Made by a program: the position numbers and the translations under genes. Under the pieces are notes generated by a model. That model did no database searches, was not told where the DNA came from, and was given only the letters and a program-made list of their open reading frames with translations. A DNA stretch of 64,000 nucleotides from Sandaracinus amylolyticus (GTDB lineage: Bacteria; Myxococcota_A; Polyangia; Polyangiales; Sandaracinaceae), in NCBI RefSeq assembly GCF_021631985.1, contig NZ_CP070225.1, positions 8,618,001 to 8,682,000 on the forward strand, read 5' to 3'. Positions 9,402-18,215 of this stretch are shown here, in pieces (the stretch's first letter is position 1; every line of letters starts with the position of its first letter).

Positions 9402-10018
9402 TGGATCACGTGCCGCAGCTCGCCTGCGGCGCCGACGTTCTGGAACTGCACGCCTGCGAGGTGCTGCACGACGCACGTCTCGCCGGGCGATCCGTGCATC
9501 TCGCCGCCGAGCGCGATCGTCGGCGTGCCCTCCGCGGTCCACTGCACCTCGACGAGCGCGGCCTGGGTCTGGGTGCACCCGAGGATCGCGCCGCGCTGGG
9601 TGTCGAGCCACGCGCGGATCACCTGCTCGACCTGCTCGCGCGACGGCGTCGTGGTCGTCGGCTGCGCGGTCGGCGTCGGCGTCGTCTGCAGCACCGGCAT
9701 CGGCTGGGGCTGCGGCTGCGCGTACGCGGCGGGCACTTCACCGCCGCCGCTCACCGCGACCACCCCGGTGCCCTCGATCTGACAGTCACGCCGGCGATCG
9801 GCCGCGCACGCGTACACGAGGTCGAGCCCGCACGCGACCACCTGGTAGCGACTGCCGCCGAGGTCGAGCCCGCGCACGTCGCGACCCCGGCAATCCGGGA
9901 AGTCGCGCTGCACGGACTCGCGCACGTTGCGCGGGAGCACGCGATACGGCGAGCGCGCTCCACACGCGCTCACCGTCGCGATCACGACCATCGCGAGCCC
10001 CCATCGCATCCGCGCCAT
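9398..10018 (-). CDS. Lipoprotein with central Pro/Gln/Thr-rich linker
   Basis: 206-residue predicted lipoprotein with lipobox VSAC (Cys19). Residues about 30-90 form a Cys-containing globular part (DFPDCRGRDVRGLDLGG, VVACGLDLVYACAADRRRDC). A P/Q/T-rich linker follows at about 100-125, and the C-terminal part also carries cysteines (ILGCTQTQAALVEVQW). Its AgMxH...CVVQ ending resembles TonB/AgmX-type C-terminal modules found in myxobacterial proteins, but this match is weak. AGAGGGG lies just before ATG 10018. The gene is coupled to the ADP-ribosylglycohydrolase gene by a four-base overlap. Confidence 0.72.
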   Translation of the reverse strand: MARMRWGLAMVVIATVSACGARSPYRVLPRNVRESVQRDFPDCRGRDVRGLDLGGSRYQVVACGLDLVYACAADRRRDCQIEGTGVVAVSGGGEVPAAYAQPQPQPMPVLQTTPTPTAQPTTTTPSREQVEQVIRAWLDTQRGAILGCTQTQAALVEVQWTAEGTPTIALGGEMHGSPGETCVVQHLAGVQFQNVGAAGELRHVIQ

Positions 10019-10033
10019 GCCCCCCTCTTGTCG

Positions 10034-11080
10034 TCAACGCACCGCGCGCGCCAGCTTCTCTTCCACGATCGTGTCCGCGATGCGATCGGTCGGCTGCATC
10101 CCGCGCTGCGCGCGCTCCGCGATCTCGAGGATGGTGTCGTAGATCTTCATCACGCGCTCGCGCGACTTCGGCTCGTCGTAGCCCGCGTGCTCCTGCGCGA
10201 CGTTCACCAATCCGCCCGCGTTGATCGCGTAGTCGGGCGCGTAGAGGATCCCGCGCTGCATCAGGTCCTCGCCGTGGCGCGTCTCGGCGAGCTGGTTGTT
10301 CGCCGCGCCCGCGACGATCTTGCACTTGAGCTTCGGGATCGTGTCGTCGTTCAGCGCCGAGCCGAGCGCACACGGCGCGAACACCTCGCAGTCGACCGAG
10401 AAGATCTGATCGAGCGGCACGACCTCCGCGCCGAGCTCGCGATGCGCGCGCTCGGCCTTGAGCGGATCGATGTCGGCGACCGTGAGCTTCGCGCCGAGAT
10501 CGTGGAGCTCCTTGCAGAGCCAGAACCCGACGTGACCGACGCCCTGCACCGCGATGTGCAGCCCCTCGATCGAGTCGCGCTTGTAGACGAACTTCACGCA
10601 CGCCTCGATGCCGCGGCGCACGCCGAGCGCGGTGTAGGGCGAGGGATCGCCCGAGCCGCCGTGCTCCGGCTTCACGCCGGTCACGTGCTTCGTGACCGAG
10701 CGGATCGTCTCCATGTCCTCCATCGACGTGCCGCTGTCCTCGGCCGTGATGTAGCGACCCCCGAGCCCGTCGACGAAGCGCCCGAACGCGCGGAAGAGCG
10801 CCCCGCGATCGAACGCGCGGGGCGGACGGATGATCACGCTCTTGCCGCCGCCGTGCGGGATGCCGGTGATCGCGGCCTTGTAGGTCATGCCGCGAGCGAG
10901 GCGCAGCGCGTCGATCAGCGCGAGCTCCTCGTGCGGGTAGTGGATGAAGCGGCAGCCGCCGAGCGCCGGGCCGAGGCGGGTGTCGTGGATCGCGACGATC
11001 GCCTGCAGGCCCGTCGCGGCGTCGCGTGCGAAGTGGACCTCTCCGTAGTCGTGCTGCTGGAGGTGCTCGAAGACGTTCAC
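10034..11080 (-). CDS. Glu/Leu/Phe/Val dehydrogenase, leucine-dehydrogenase-like
   Basis: 348-residue NAD-dependent amino acid dehydrogenase that oxidatively deaminates a branched-chain or related amino acid to its 2-oxo acid in the cytoplasm. GGCRFIHYP and GMTYKAAITGIPHGGGKS (about residues 40-80) hold the substrate-binding and catalytic lysines. VQGVGHVGFWL (about 180) is the GxGxxG dinucleotide site, and AGAANNQLAE and PDYAINAGGLVNVAQE complete the family pattern. Length and order match leucine dehydrogenases rather than the longer glutamate dehydrogenases. The GTG start at 11080 has a GAGGAG about six bases upstream. It is transcribed divergently from the membrane protein gene 11192-11965. 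Confidence 0.92.
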   Translation of the reverse strand: MNVFEHLQQHDYGEVHFARDAATGLQAIVAIHDTRLGPALGGCRFIHYPHEELALIDALRLARGMTYKAAITGIPHGGGKSVIIRPPRAFDRGALFRAFGRFVDGLGGRYITAEDSGTSMEDMETIRSVTKHVTGVKPEHGGSGDPSPYTALGVRRGIEACVKFVYKRDSIEGLHIAVQGVGHVGFWLCKELHDLGAKLTVADIDPLKAERAHRELGAEVVPLDQIFSVDCEVFAPCALGSALNDDTIPKLKCKIVAGAANNQLAETRHGEDLMQRGILYAPDYAINAGGLVNVAQEHAGYDEPKSRERVMKIYDTILEIAERAQRGMQPTDRIADTIVEEKLARAVR

Positions 11081-11191
11081 GGTTTACTCCTCGCGAGCGC
11101 GCGCCTGTACCCCGCGTACGCAGGCCTCGCAACGACGCAGCGCGTCGAAATACGCGCGAATTGTGGGCGAGATCGGATACGTTCCCGGCCC

Positions 11192-11965
11192 GTGAGCTTG
11201 CGTTCGATCGCTTCCGGGCTCGCCGTCTCGCTCGTCGCGTCGGCGCTGTGTTTCGCGAATCCATGCGTCGTGCGTGCCGATCCACCGGCGTGCCCCGCGG
11301 ATCCACCGAGCGATGCCGAGGTGCAGCGCAGGCTCGCGTGGATCGAGCGCCACGTCGATCCCACCGAGCGCGACACGCGCTGGTGGTTCACCGGCTTCCT
11401 GGCGCTGCACGGGCTCCTGACCGGCGTGCAGCTCACGCTCGCGATCGCGACGCCCGACGACGACGCGCGGCCCGACTTCATCGTGAACACGATCAGCTCG
11501 GGGCTCGGCCTGATCACGATGGCGATCACGACGCCGCCGATCCTCGGCGCCGGTGAGTTCATTCGCGGCCTGCCGCGCGACACCCCCGAGGCGCGGCTCG
11601 ACGCGATGCGCGCCGCGGAGCGGCGGCTGCAGCAGAGCGCGGAGGCGTCGGGGTTCGTGCGCAGCGAGCTCTCGGCGCTCGCGTCGGCGCTCTACGTCGA
11701 GGCGGCGAGCCTCACGCTGCTCTTCCTCGGACGCACCAGCGGCGCGTTCTTGCTCGCGGGCGGCGGCGTGGTGCTGGGCCAGGGGCGCTTGCTGTTGCAC
11801 CCGACCGGCGCGATCGACGCGTGGCGCACCTACTCCGCGCGCCATGCCGACGCGGGCTGCGAGAGCGACGCGCCGGTCGCGTCGGCGCCGGGGCCGAGCC
11901 TCGCGGTCAGTCCTTCGGTGCCGGGGCCCGGCGGCGTCGGTGTGTCGCTCCAGCTCGCGTTCTGA
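11192..11965 (+). CDS. Signal-peptide-bearing membrane protein, unknown function
   Basis: 257-residue protein. Residues 1-30 look like a signal peptide (GLAVSLVASALCFANP then VVRADPP). A helical segment with Trp-rich TRWWFTGFLALHG follows, then hydrophobic spans at about 65-85, 95-115 and 170-195, and a Pro/Ser-rich C-terminus ending in GVSLQLAF. A terminal Phe after a beta-strand-like end is typical of outer membrane proteins, but the hydrophobic spans argue for an inner membrane location. No family was recognised. GTG 11192 is the likely start because it opens the signal peptide. The next gene follows 16 bases later on the same strand. Confidence 0.7.
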   Translation: MSLRSIASGLAVSLVASALCFANPCVVRADPPACPADPPSDAEVQRRLAWIERHVDPTERDTRWWFTGFLALHGLLTGVQLTLAIATPDDDARPDFIVNTISSGLGLITMAITTPPILGAGEFIRGLPRDTPEARLDAMRAAERRLQQSAEASGFVRSELSALASALYVEAASLTLLFLGRTSGAFLLAGGGVVLGQGRLLLHPTGAIDAWRTYSARHADAGCESDAPVASAPGPSLAVSPSVPGPGGVGVSLQLAF

Positions 11966-11981
11966 ACGACACTGCGATCGC

Positions 11982-12641
11982 ATGCGCTGCTCCTCGCTGC
12001 TCGTCGTGCTCGCGGTGGCGCTCTCGATCGCGTGCGGCGGCCCGCGGATGCGCGAGGGCGAGCTCTTCGCGGGGCGACCCGCGGGGCCGCCGAGCATGGC
12101 GTCGTTGCCCGATCCCGACGTCGTCGACGAGGAGCTGAGCCCGCGCATGCGGCACGCGATGGAGCTCGCGCGCGACGCGTTCGACATCGCGGCGCCCGCG
12201 CCGGCGCCGAGCCGTGCGGCGCTCGATCTGACGGAGTGGAGCGAGGGCCCGCTGCGCGAGTGGCTCGACCGGAAGAGCGCGGCGATCGAAGCGGCGCGCG
12301 CCGAGCTCGACGCGGCGGCGGAGGAGCAGCATCGACAGCGCATCATCGCGGGCGCGCTGGTCGGTCTGCTCTACGAGGATGTGCTGCGGGTGCTGCGCAG
12401 GCGGCCGATGCCCGACGATCTCGACGACGAGCCGGAGATCCTCGACGTGTACCGCGAGTCGCTGGAGAGCCAGGCGCGGCCGTGGCTCGAGACGGCGCGA
12501 CGCGCCTATCGAGCGTGTGCGGCGAACGCTCGAGAGCCGGAGTCGATGCGGCACTTCTCGGCATTCTGCGAGGCGCGGGAGATGGGGCTGCCGTCGGGGA
12601 TGGAGAGTGGAGAGTCGACGGTGGAAGTGATTCGAGACTGA
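11982..12641 (+). CDS. Helical lipoprotein, unknown function
   Basis: 219-residue predicted lipoprotein with signal MRCSSLLVVLAVALSIAC (Cys18). The mature protein is mostly charged helix, with a coiled-coil-like run at about 85-110 (RKSAAIEAARAELDAAAEEQ). Four further cysteines cluster near the C-terminus (RACAANARE, AFCEARE), a pattern common in periplasmic proteins with disulfides. No family was recognised. It lies 16 bases after the previous gene and probably shares its transcript. The region downstream is gene-poor. Confidence 0.72.
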   Translation: MRCSSLLVVLAVALSIACGGPRMREGELFAGRPAGPPSMASLPDPDVVDEELSPRMRHAMELARDAFDIAAPAPAPSRAALDLTEWSEGPLREWLDRKSAAIEAARAELDAAAEEQHRQRIIAGALVGLLYEDVLRVLRRRPMPDDLDDEPEILDVYRESLESQARPWLETARRAYRACAANAREPESMRHFSAFCEAREMGLPSGMESGESTVEVIRD

Positions 12642-12655
12642 TGAGGTCTCGGCGA

Positions 12656-12845
12656 GGGGCGGGGGTGAGGGGGTCCGGCGCTCGGGTGATCGCGGCTGCC
12701 TTTCGGTGGCGGAGTGAGCGTCGGGTGGCGGAGGGTCGATCGCGGCGCGCGCGTTGCGCTCTGCCGCGCTCGACCTGATCAGCGTGTGGTCGGCGTCGTG
12801 GGGCCCCGCGCTCACGAGAGCGCCGGACCCCCTCACCCCCGCCCC
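12656..12845. repeat. 28-bp perfect inverted repeat, 134-bp spacer
   Basis: The arms at 12656-12683 and 12818-12845 are exact reverse complements over 28 bases (left arm ends in GGGTCCGGCGCTC, right arm begins GAGCGCCGGACCC). The 190-bp unit lies just after the lipoprotein gene stop in a stretch without genes. No open frame of convincing quality lies between the arms. The layout fits a small non-autonomous mobile element or an intergenic repeat family. A terminator is unlikely, because the spacer is long. Confidence 0.75.
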
Positions 12846-13090
12846 GGCACGCGGCGTCTGCCGTCTCGCTGGGTGAGGCTTCGGAGAGCTCGCGACCGGT
12901 CGGCGCTTCGCCGCCGCCCGGACGCTCGCGGGTAGCAGCGCGCGCTGCGCGCGCGACTGGAGCCGAATGGGATGAGCACGACTGCCTCGAACGCGCGCGC
13001 GAGGCGCGCGTTCGAGTTCTTGCGACGTGCCTTCTCTCGATCGAGGCCAATCGATCTGCAGTCGCGCCGATCAGTCGTCGCTCGCCGACA

Positions 13091-13207
13091 TCGATCGCCT
13101 CGTCGATCACGACCGCGCGCGCCACGACGCTCTTCCTCGCTTCGACCGACTCGTCTTTCGTGCTCGGCTCGGAGCTCGCGGTCGACGGGGGTCTCACGCA
13201 GCGCTGA
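13091..13207 (+). pseudogene. Decayed C-terminus of a short-chain dehydrogenase/reductase
   Basis: Reading the frame that ends at TGA 13205-13207 gives TLFLASTDSSFVLGSELAVD followed by GGLTQR. This is the near-invariant C-terminal signature of classical short-chain dehydrogenases (FLASDDSSFVTG...VDGG). Upstream of about 13091 the same frame no longer resembles the family: no Rossmann GxxxGxG and no YxxxK are visible, so about 85 percent of the gene is gone. It appears to be a relic left by deletion or insertion next to the inverted-repeat element. It is not expected to be expressed as an enzyme. Confidence 0.65.
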
Positions 13208-13296
13208 TCACGCGAGGCCACTCGCGACGTCCAGCACGAGCCATCGATGCGCCTACTGGACGTCGCAGCCCCCTCCCAGCTACGTTCCGCGGCGGA

Positions 13297-14118
<822 letters not shown>

Positions 14119-14138
14119 GCCGCGCGCCCGATCCGAAG

Positions 14139-14276
14139 GTGCTCGCGAAGCAGCGCGCCGCGCGCGAGATCGAGCGCGTGGCACGCGTGAAGGCGCGCGA
14201 GATCGAGCACGAGAAGCGCGCGCGCGAGGTCGAGGACGAGCTCGCCGCGCTGAAGAAGAAGCTCGGCCGCGACTGA
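14139..14276 (+). CDS. Possible short coiled-coil protein
   Basis: A 45-residue highly charged frame starting at GTG 14139 (LAKQRAAREIERVARVKARE then EIEHEKRAREVEDELAALKK). It is almost pure Glu/Arg/Lys/Ala heptad-like helix and would form a coiled coil. In the same frame a CTG at 14115 overlaps the CysQ stop. Codon choice is like that of neighbouring genes, but the ribosome site is weak (AAGG directly before GTG). It may be a real small protein coupled to the phosphatase gene or a chance frame. Confidence 0.42.
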   Translation: MLAKQRAAREIERVARVKAREIEHEKRAREVEDELAALKKKLGRD

Positions 14277-14355
14277 GCGCGAACGTCCGCGCCGTGATGG
14301 CCGCGCGTCGGCGATCCGTGTCGGGACGACCCCGTGCCGCGGCGTTGGGCTCGGC

Positions 14356-16455
14356 GTGCCGGCGCTCATGCTCGGCGCGGTGCGGGGGAGCTTCCGAGCA
14401 GGGGTCTGGTCGTTCGTTCTCGCGGGATGTGTTCTCGCGCCGATCGACCTCGCGGACCGTGGGTGTCCGTGCACCGATGGCTGGGTCTGCGACGAGGCGC
14501 GCAACCGATGCGTGCCGGTCGGAGATGCCGGGGTCTCCGGCGACCCATGCAACGCGCTGGACGACGACGCCGACGAGCGCATCGACGAGGGCCCCGACCT
14601 GTGCGGGGCACCGGCGCGCGCGACGGTCGAGTGCGTGTCGGGCACATGCGTGCTCACGTGTGCGCCCGGCGCCGCCGACTGCAACGACACGATCCAGGAC
14701 GGCTGCGAGGCCGACCTCAACGACGTGACGAGCTGCGGCGCGTGCGGTGTCGCGTGCACGGATCCGACGCCGTTCTGCCTCGACGCGGGAGACGGCACGT
14801 TCGTGTGCACCGACGAGTGCGAGGCCGATCGCACCGTGTGCGGCTCGAGCTGCGTCGACCTCTCGACGAGCGTCTCGCACTGCGGTGGCTGCGAACAGCC
14901 GTGCGAGCTCCGCACCGGTGTGCTCAGCCAGTGCATCGACGGCTCGTGCGTGTACGCGTGCGCGCAGGGACGCGCCGACTGCGACGACGAGCGGCGCGAC
15001 TGCGAGACCGACGTCTCGACCGTCGCGGCGTGCGGCGCGTGCAACTCGCCCTGCGTCACCGAGCACACCACGCCGGCGTGCGTGGAGGCCGAGTGCGAGA
15101 TCCGCTCGTGCCAGGAAGGCTGGGCCGACTGCGATCTCGACGCCGCCGACGGCTGCGAGACGAACCTCCGCACCCTCGACGACTGCGGCACGTGCCACAC
15201 CCCGTGCGGCTTCGATCACGCGACCGCGTCGTGCGCGACCGGCACCTGCACGATGGGCGCGTGCGAGCCCGGCTTCGGCGACTGCACCGCCGCGCCGGGA
15301 TGCGAGACCGACCTCTCGCTCGAGGCGTCGTGCGGCGCGTGCGGCGTGACCTGCGAGGCGGGCACCTCGTGCGACGCGGGCAGCTGCGTCTCGCCGAGCG
15401 ACGTCGCGGAGGTCGTCGCCGGCGACGCGTTCGCGTGCGCGCGCATCGGCGACGGTCGCGTCGCGTGCTGGGGCGCCGACGAGAGCGGACAGCTCGGCAA
15501 CGGCGCGGCGAGCGCGAGCACCACCGCGGTGTTGATCGACGGGATCACCGACGCGATCGATCTCGCGGCCGGTGCGCGCCACGCGTGCGCCGTGAGGAGC
15601 ACCGGCGAGGTCCTGTGCTGGGGAGACAACGACCGGCGCCAGCTCGGGCTCAGCGGGTCGGGCGGAGACCAGCCGAGCCCCGTCGCAGTGCGCGGGCTGA
15701 CCAGCGTGGTGCAGGTCGCGCTCGGCGACGAGCACTCGTGTGTGCGTCGCGACGACGGGACCATCGCGTGCTGGGGCCGCAACGACCGCGGCCAGCTCGG
15801 TGTCGGCAGCGCGGGCGGGGATCGCGCCTCGCCCACCAACGTCCCGGGCCTCGGGAACGTCTTCGATCTCGACGCGGGCGACGCTCACACCTGCGCGGTG
15901 CAGAGCACCGGCGAGATCCGGTGCTGGGGCGACAACGCGCGCGGTCAGCTCGGCGACGGCACGACGACGCAGCGTTCCTCGCCGACCGCGGTGCTCGGGA
16001 TCTCGGTCGCGCGCTCCATCGCGCTCGGCGCCGACTTCACCTGCGCGGTGGCGACCGACGGTCGCGCGGGCTGCTGGGGCGCCGGCGACGCGGGGCAGCT
16101 CGGCGACGGCGGCACGCTCGATCGCGCGTACGCCGACCTCGTGCCGGGCATCACGACCGCCGGATGGATCGCGGCCGGCGACGATCACGCGTGCGTGCGC
16201 CTCGCCGACGGAAACGCGATGTGCTGGGGCTCGAACGCGAGCGGTCAGCTCGGCGACGGAACGCGCGTCGGTGGTGCGCCGCGCCTGGTGGGCATGCTCA
16301 CCGAAGCGGCCGCGGTCGCCGCGGGCGCGTCGCACACGTGCGCGGTGCGCGAGGACGGCGCCGCGAAGTGCTGGGGCGACGGGGCGAGCGGCCGTCTCGG
16401 CGACGGCGGCACCGCCGATCAGCTCTCGCCGGTCACGGTGCTGGGCCTGCCCTGA
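14356..16455 (+). CDS. Cys-rich RCC1-repeat lipoprotein
   Basis: 699-residue surface protein. The N-terminal signal has a lipobox-like SFVLAGC. Residues about 30-350 are a cysteine-rich stalk built from repeats of the type C...G...ADC...GCE.DL...CGACG..C, about five copies. Residues about 355-699 form about seven RCC1 repeats, each with HTCAV...G...CWGxNxxGQLGDG, enough for one beta-propeller. This architecture is frequent among myxobacterial outer-surface proteins and suggests a binding or structural role. The start may be GTG 14356 or ATG 14368, four codons later. A hairpin follows the stop. Confidence 0.88.
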   Translation: MPALMLGAVRGSFRAGVWSFVLAGCVLAPIDLADRGCPCTDGWVCDEARNRCVPVGDAGVSGDPCNALDDDADERIDEGPDLCGAPARATVECVSGTCVLTCAPGAADCNDTIQDGCEADLNDVTSCGACGVACTDPTPFCLDAGDGTFVCTDECEADRTVCGSSCVDLSTSVSHCGGCEQPCELRTGVLSQCIDGSCVYACAQGRADCDDERRDCETDVSTVAACGACNSPCVTEHTTPACVEAECEIRSCQEGWADCDLDAADGCETNLRTLDDCGTCHTPCGFDHATASCATGTCTMGACEPGFGDCTAAPGCETDLSLEASCGACGVTCEAGTSCDAGSCVSPSDVAEVVAGDAFACARIGDGRVACWGADESGQLGNGAASASTTAVLIDGITDAIDLAAGARHACAVRSTGEVLCWGDNDRRQLGLSGSGGDQPSPVAVRGLTSVVQVALGDEHSCVRRDDGTIACWGRNDRGQLGVGSAGGDRASPTNVPGLGNVFDLDAGDAHTCAVQSTGEIRCWGDNARGQLGDGTTTQRSSPTAVLGISVARSIALGADFTCAVATDGRAGCWGAGDAGQLGDGGTLDRAYADLVPGITTAGWIAAGDDHACVRLADGNAMCWGSNASGQLGDGTRVGGAPRLVGMLTEAAAVAAGASHTCAVREDGAAKCWGDGASGRLGDGGTADQLSPVTVLGLP

Positions 16456-16456
16456 C

Positions 16457-16481
16457 GAGCGCTACGGAATCCGTAGCGCTC
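16457..16481. terminator. Hairpin between convergent genes
   Basis: An 11-bp perfect stem (GAGCGCTACGG / CCGTAGCGCTC) with a 3-base loop AAT starts two bases after the RCC1 gene stop, and its right arm overlaps the stop of the convergent lipoprotein gene. There is no U-tract, but the placement fits a bidirectional terminator. Confidence 0.65.
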
Positions 16482-17199
16482 ACTCCGGAGGAGGAGGCTC
16501 CGCGAGCGGCGCGGTCATGATCTCCTCGGGGTCGAGGACGCCGTCCCCGTCGAGGTCCCGCCGCAGCGTCATCGCGCTCTGCACACCCGTGCGCAGCGCG
16601 GGGAGTCGATCCGCGTTCGTGGTCGCGTCGATGCGCACCACGCCGTCGACCGCGGGGATCGTCGAGAGCTCGAGCCCCGGCGTGAGCAGCGTGCGATCGA
16701 CCGCGAGGAGCAGACCGCCCGCGTCGGGCGTCACGTCGAACGTGCCCTCGAGCCGCACCACGAAGCGCTCTGCGTCGCGGATCTCGATCGAGGCCGCGTC
16801 GGCGCGCCGCAAGCCGTCGATCGACACCGAGTACGGCTGGCGGATCGTGCGGCAGCGATCGGGATCTTCGCACGCTGCGATCGAGAGCTCGATCGCGCAG
16901 TACGCGGCGGCCGGGATCTCGAGCGGCTCGATCACCGTGAGCTGGTTCGCCACCGCGTCGAGCACCGCGCGCCGAAGCAGCGGCACCTGCGCGCCCTCGC
17001 AGTCCTCGAGGGTCGCCTCCTCGACCACGATCAGCGCCGACTCGATCGCGGGATCGGGCGAGAGCCCCATCGGATCGTAGCCTCCGCCGCCCATCTCGGG
17101 CGCGAAGGGCGGATTGCCGGTCTCGGTCCCGCCGCACGACGGTGCTGCGCCGATCGCGAGCGCCGCCGTCACGAGTGCCAGCTTCGCACGCCGGATCAT
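16480..17199 (-). CDS. Lipoprotein paired with TIGR02147 regulator
   Basis: 239-residue predicted lipoprotein. The signal ends in APSCGGTETGNPP, where the Cys is the probable lipidation site; CGGTETGNP is a mature N-terminus I have seen repeatedly in lipoproteins next to TIGR02147 genes. Residues about 60-200 form beta-strands with a CEDPDRC motif and FVVRLEGTFDVTPDAGGLLL. A Ca2+-binding-like DLDGDGVLDPEE loop lies near the C-terminus (about 218-229). ATG 17199 overlaps the stop of the upstream regulator gene by four bases (ATGA), so the pair is co-translated. Function is unknown. Confidence 0.8.
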   Translation of the reverse strand: MIRRAKLALVTAALAIGAAPSCGGTETGNPPFAPEMGGGGYDPMGLSPDPAIESALIVVEEATLEDCEGAQVPLLRRAVLDAVANQLTVIEPLEIPAAAYCAIELSIAACEDPDRCRTIRQPYSVSIDGLRRADAASIEIRDAERFVVRLEGTFDVTPDAGGLLLAVDRTLLTPGLELSTIPAVDGVVRIDATTNADRLPALRTGVQSAMTLRRDLDGDGVLDPEEIMTAPLAEPPPPE

Positions 17200-18050
17200 C
17201 GCGGAGCCTTCGCCTTTCTCGCCGAGGTCTTCTCCGCCTTCGTCAGCGGGAAGAGCTGGAAATTGATCTGCACCACCTCGCGCGGATCGCCCTCGCGCGT
17301 CGAGAGCTCGAGCAGCTCGCGGCGGAACTTCTGGATCCGATCCTTGATCTCCGCGAGGCCCTTGCTGCCCACACAGAGCGTCAGCGAGCTGACGTCGCGC
17401 TCGGCTGCGGGCACGTCGTCGATCGACGATGCGGCGCGCGACATCATCATGCGGTGGTAGTTGCCGATGTGGTGCCCGCGCGTCTCGGGGCCCGTCGACA
17501 CCAGCGCCTCGCCCTGGCCCACGCGGCCGTCCTCGCCGGTGACGAGCAGGCCGAGCTCGAAGAGCGTCGCGAGCGCGCTCTTCGCCTCGTCCTTCGAGAT
17601 CGGCGGGCGCAGGCGCGGCGCGACCCACTCGGGCTCCGCCTCGAAGTCACGGCGCGCGGCGAGCTCGCGGATCGCGGGCAGGTACCAGGTCGAGTGATAG
17701 GCGGCGTGCGCGAGCTCGAGCCGGTGCGCGCTGCGATAGCGGCGGAACCCGGTGAGGCGCGTATACGCGGCGTTGCGCGCGGCCGCGTCCTTCGCCTGGT
17801 TGAACGCGACGAGATCGACGAAGTAGCGCGCCGCGTCGTCGCGCAGACCGAGCGCGGTCGCGAAGCGCGGTGCCATCTGGTCCGAGAGGTTGCGCTCGCC
17901 GTCGATCACGAGCTTCAGATAGTTCGGCGAGCGGAGCCCCGCGAGGCGCGAGAACGCGCGGAAGGAGAATCCACGCCCGAGCGCCTTCTTCTCGGCGTAC
18001 ACGTCCCGCAAGAACGCGCGGTAGTCGAGGTACGCGAAGACGTCGGCCAA
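17196..18050 (-). CDS. TIGR02147 family protein (DUF4423), probable regulator
   Basis: About 284 residues. Most of the length matches the TIGR02147/DUF4423 pattern: DVFAYLDYRAFLRDVYAEKK at the start, GFSFRAFSRLAGLRSPNYLK (a helix-turn-helix-like segment), YFVDLVAFNQAKD, LEL..AAYHSTWYLPAIREL, a winged-helix-like ALATLFELGLL, and the C-terminal V.INFQLFPL. The family is thought to be regulatory and is usually next to a lipoprotein, as here. The TTG start at 18050 gives the family N-terminus. GTG 18059 is an alternative. The frame stays open to 18188, but that extension carries two GTATAC sites that look like promoter elements rather than coding sequence. Confidence 0.82.
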   Translation of the reverse strand: MADVFAYLDYRAFLRDVYAEKKALGRGFSFRAFSRLAGLRSPNYLKLVIDGERNLSDQMAPRFATALGLRDDAARYFVDLVAFNQAKDAAARNAAYTRLTGFRRYRSAHRLELAHAAYHSTWYLPAIRELAARRDFEAEPEWVAPRLRPPISKDEAKSALATLFELGLLVTGEDGRVGQGEALVSTGPETRGHHIGNYHRMMMSRAASSIDDVPAAERDVSSLTLCVGSKGLAEIKDRIQKFRRELLELSTREGDPREVVQINFQLFPLTKAEKTSARKAKAPR

Positions 18051-18193
18051 GGCGCGCACAGCGTGCCCGAGCGGGGACCCGCGAGCAAGCGAACGTGTAT
18101 ACAGCTTGAGCGCGCGCCCGCCGGTCGGCTCGACGTACCCGGCGCTACCGGCGTGCATCGTGCGACGCGCCGTATACTCGCGAGCCACCGATG

Positions 18194-18213
18194 ACCCGAA
18201 GGATCCTTCGGGT
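18194..18213. terminator. 20-bp palindrome after aldo/keto reductase gene
   Basis: A perfect 20-base palindrome (ACCCGAAGGATCCTTCGGGT) lies three bases beyond the stop of the minus-strand aldo/keto reductase gene and upstream of the TIGR02147 gene. It can fold as an 8-bp stem with a GATC loop, but has no T-run on the minus strand. It may be a weak terminator or an operator for the downstream regulator. Confidence 0.5.
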
Positions 18214-18215
18214 TC

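Larger units (their letters stand above)
12642..13296. other. Gene-poor stretch of about 650 bp
   Basis: This interval holds the 28-bp inverted repeat unit and a decayed short-chain dehydrogenase 3' end, and no intact gene that I can support. Some frames are open here on both strands, but their translations are Arg/Ala-rich and have no domain features. Confidence 0.7.

Noticed and set aside
13027-13296. Ninety-codon N-terminal extension of the CysQ-like protein
   Set aside because: The family begins at ATG 13297, and the extension covers the dehydrogenase relic in another frame.
18051-18188. N-terminal extension of the TIGR02147 protein
   Set aside because: The family starts at DVFAYLDYRAF; the extension has two GTATAC sequences that look like promoter parts.
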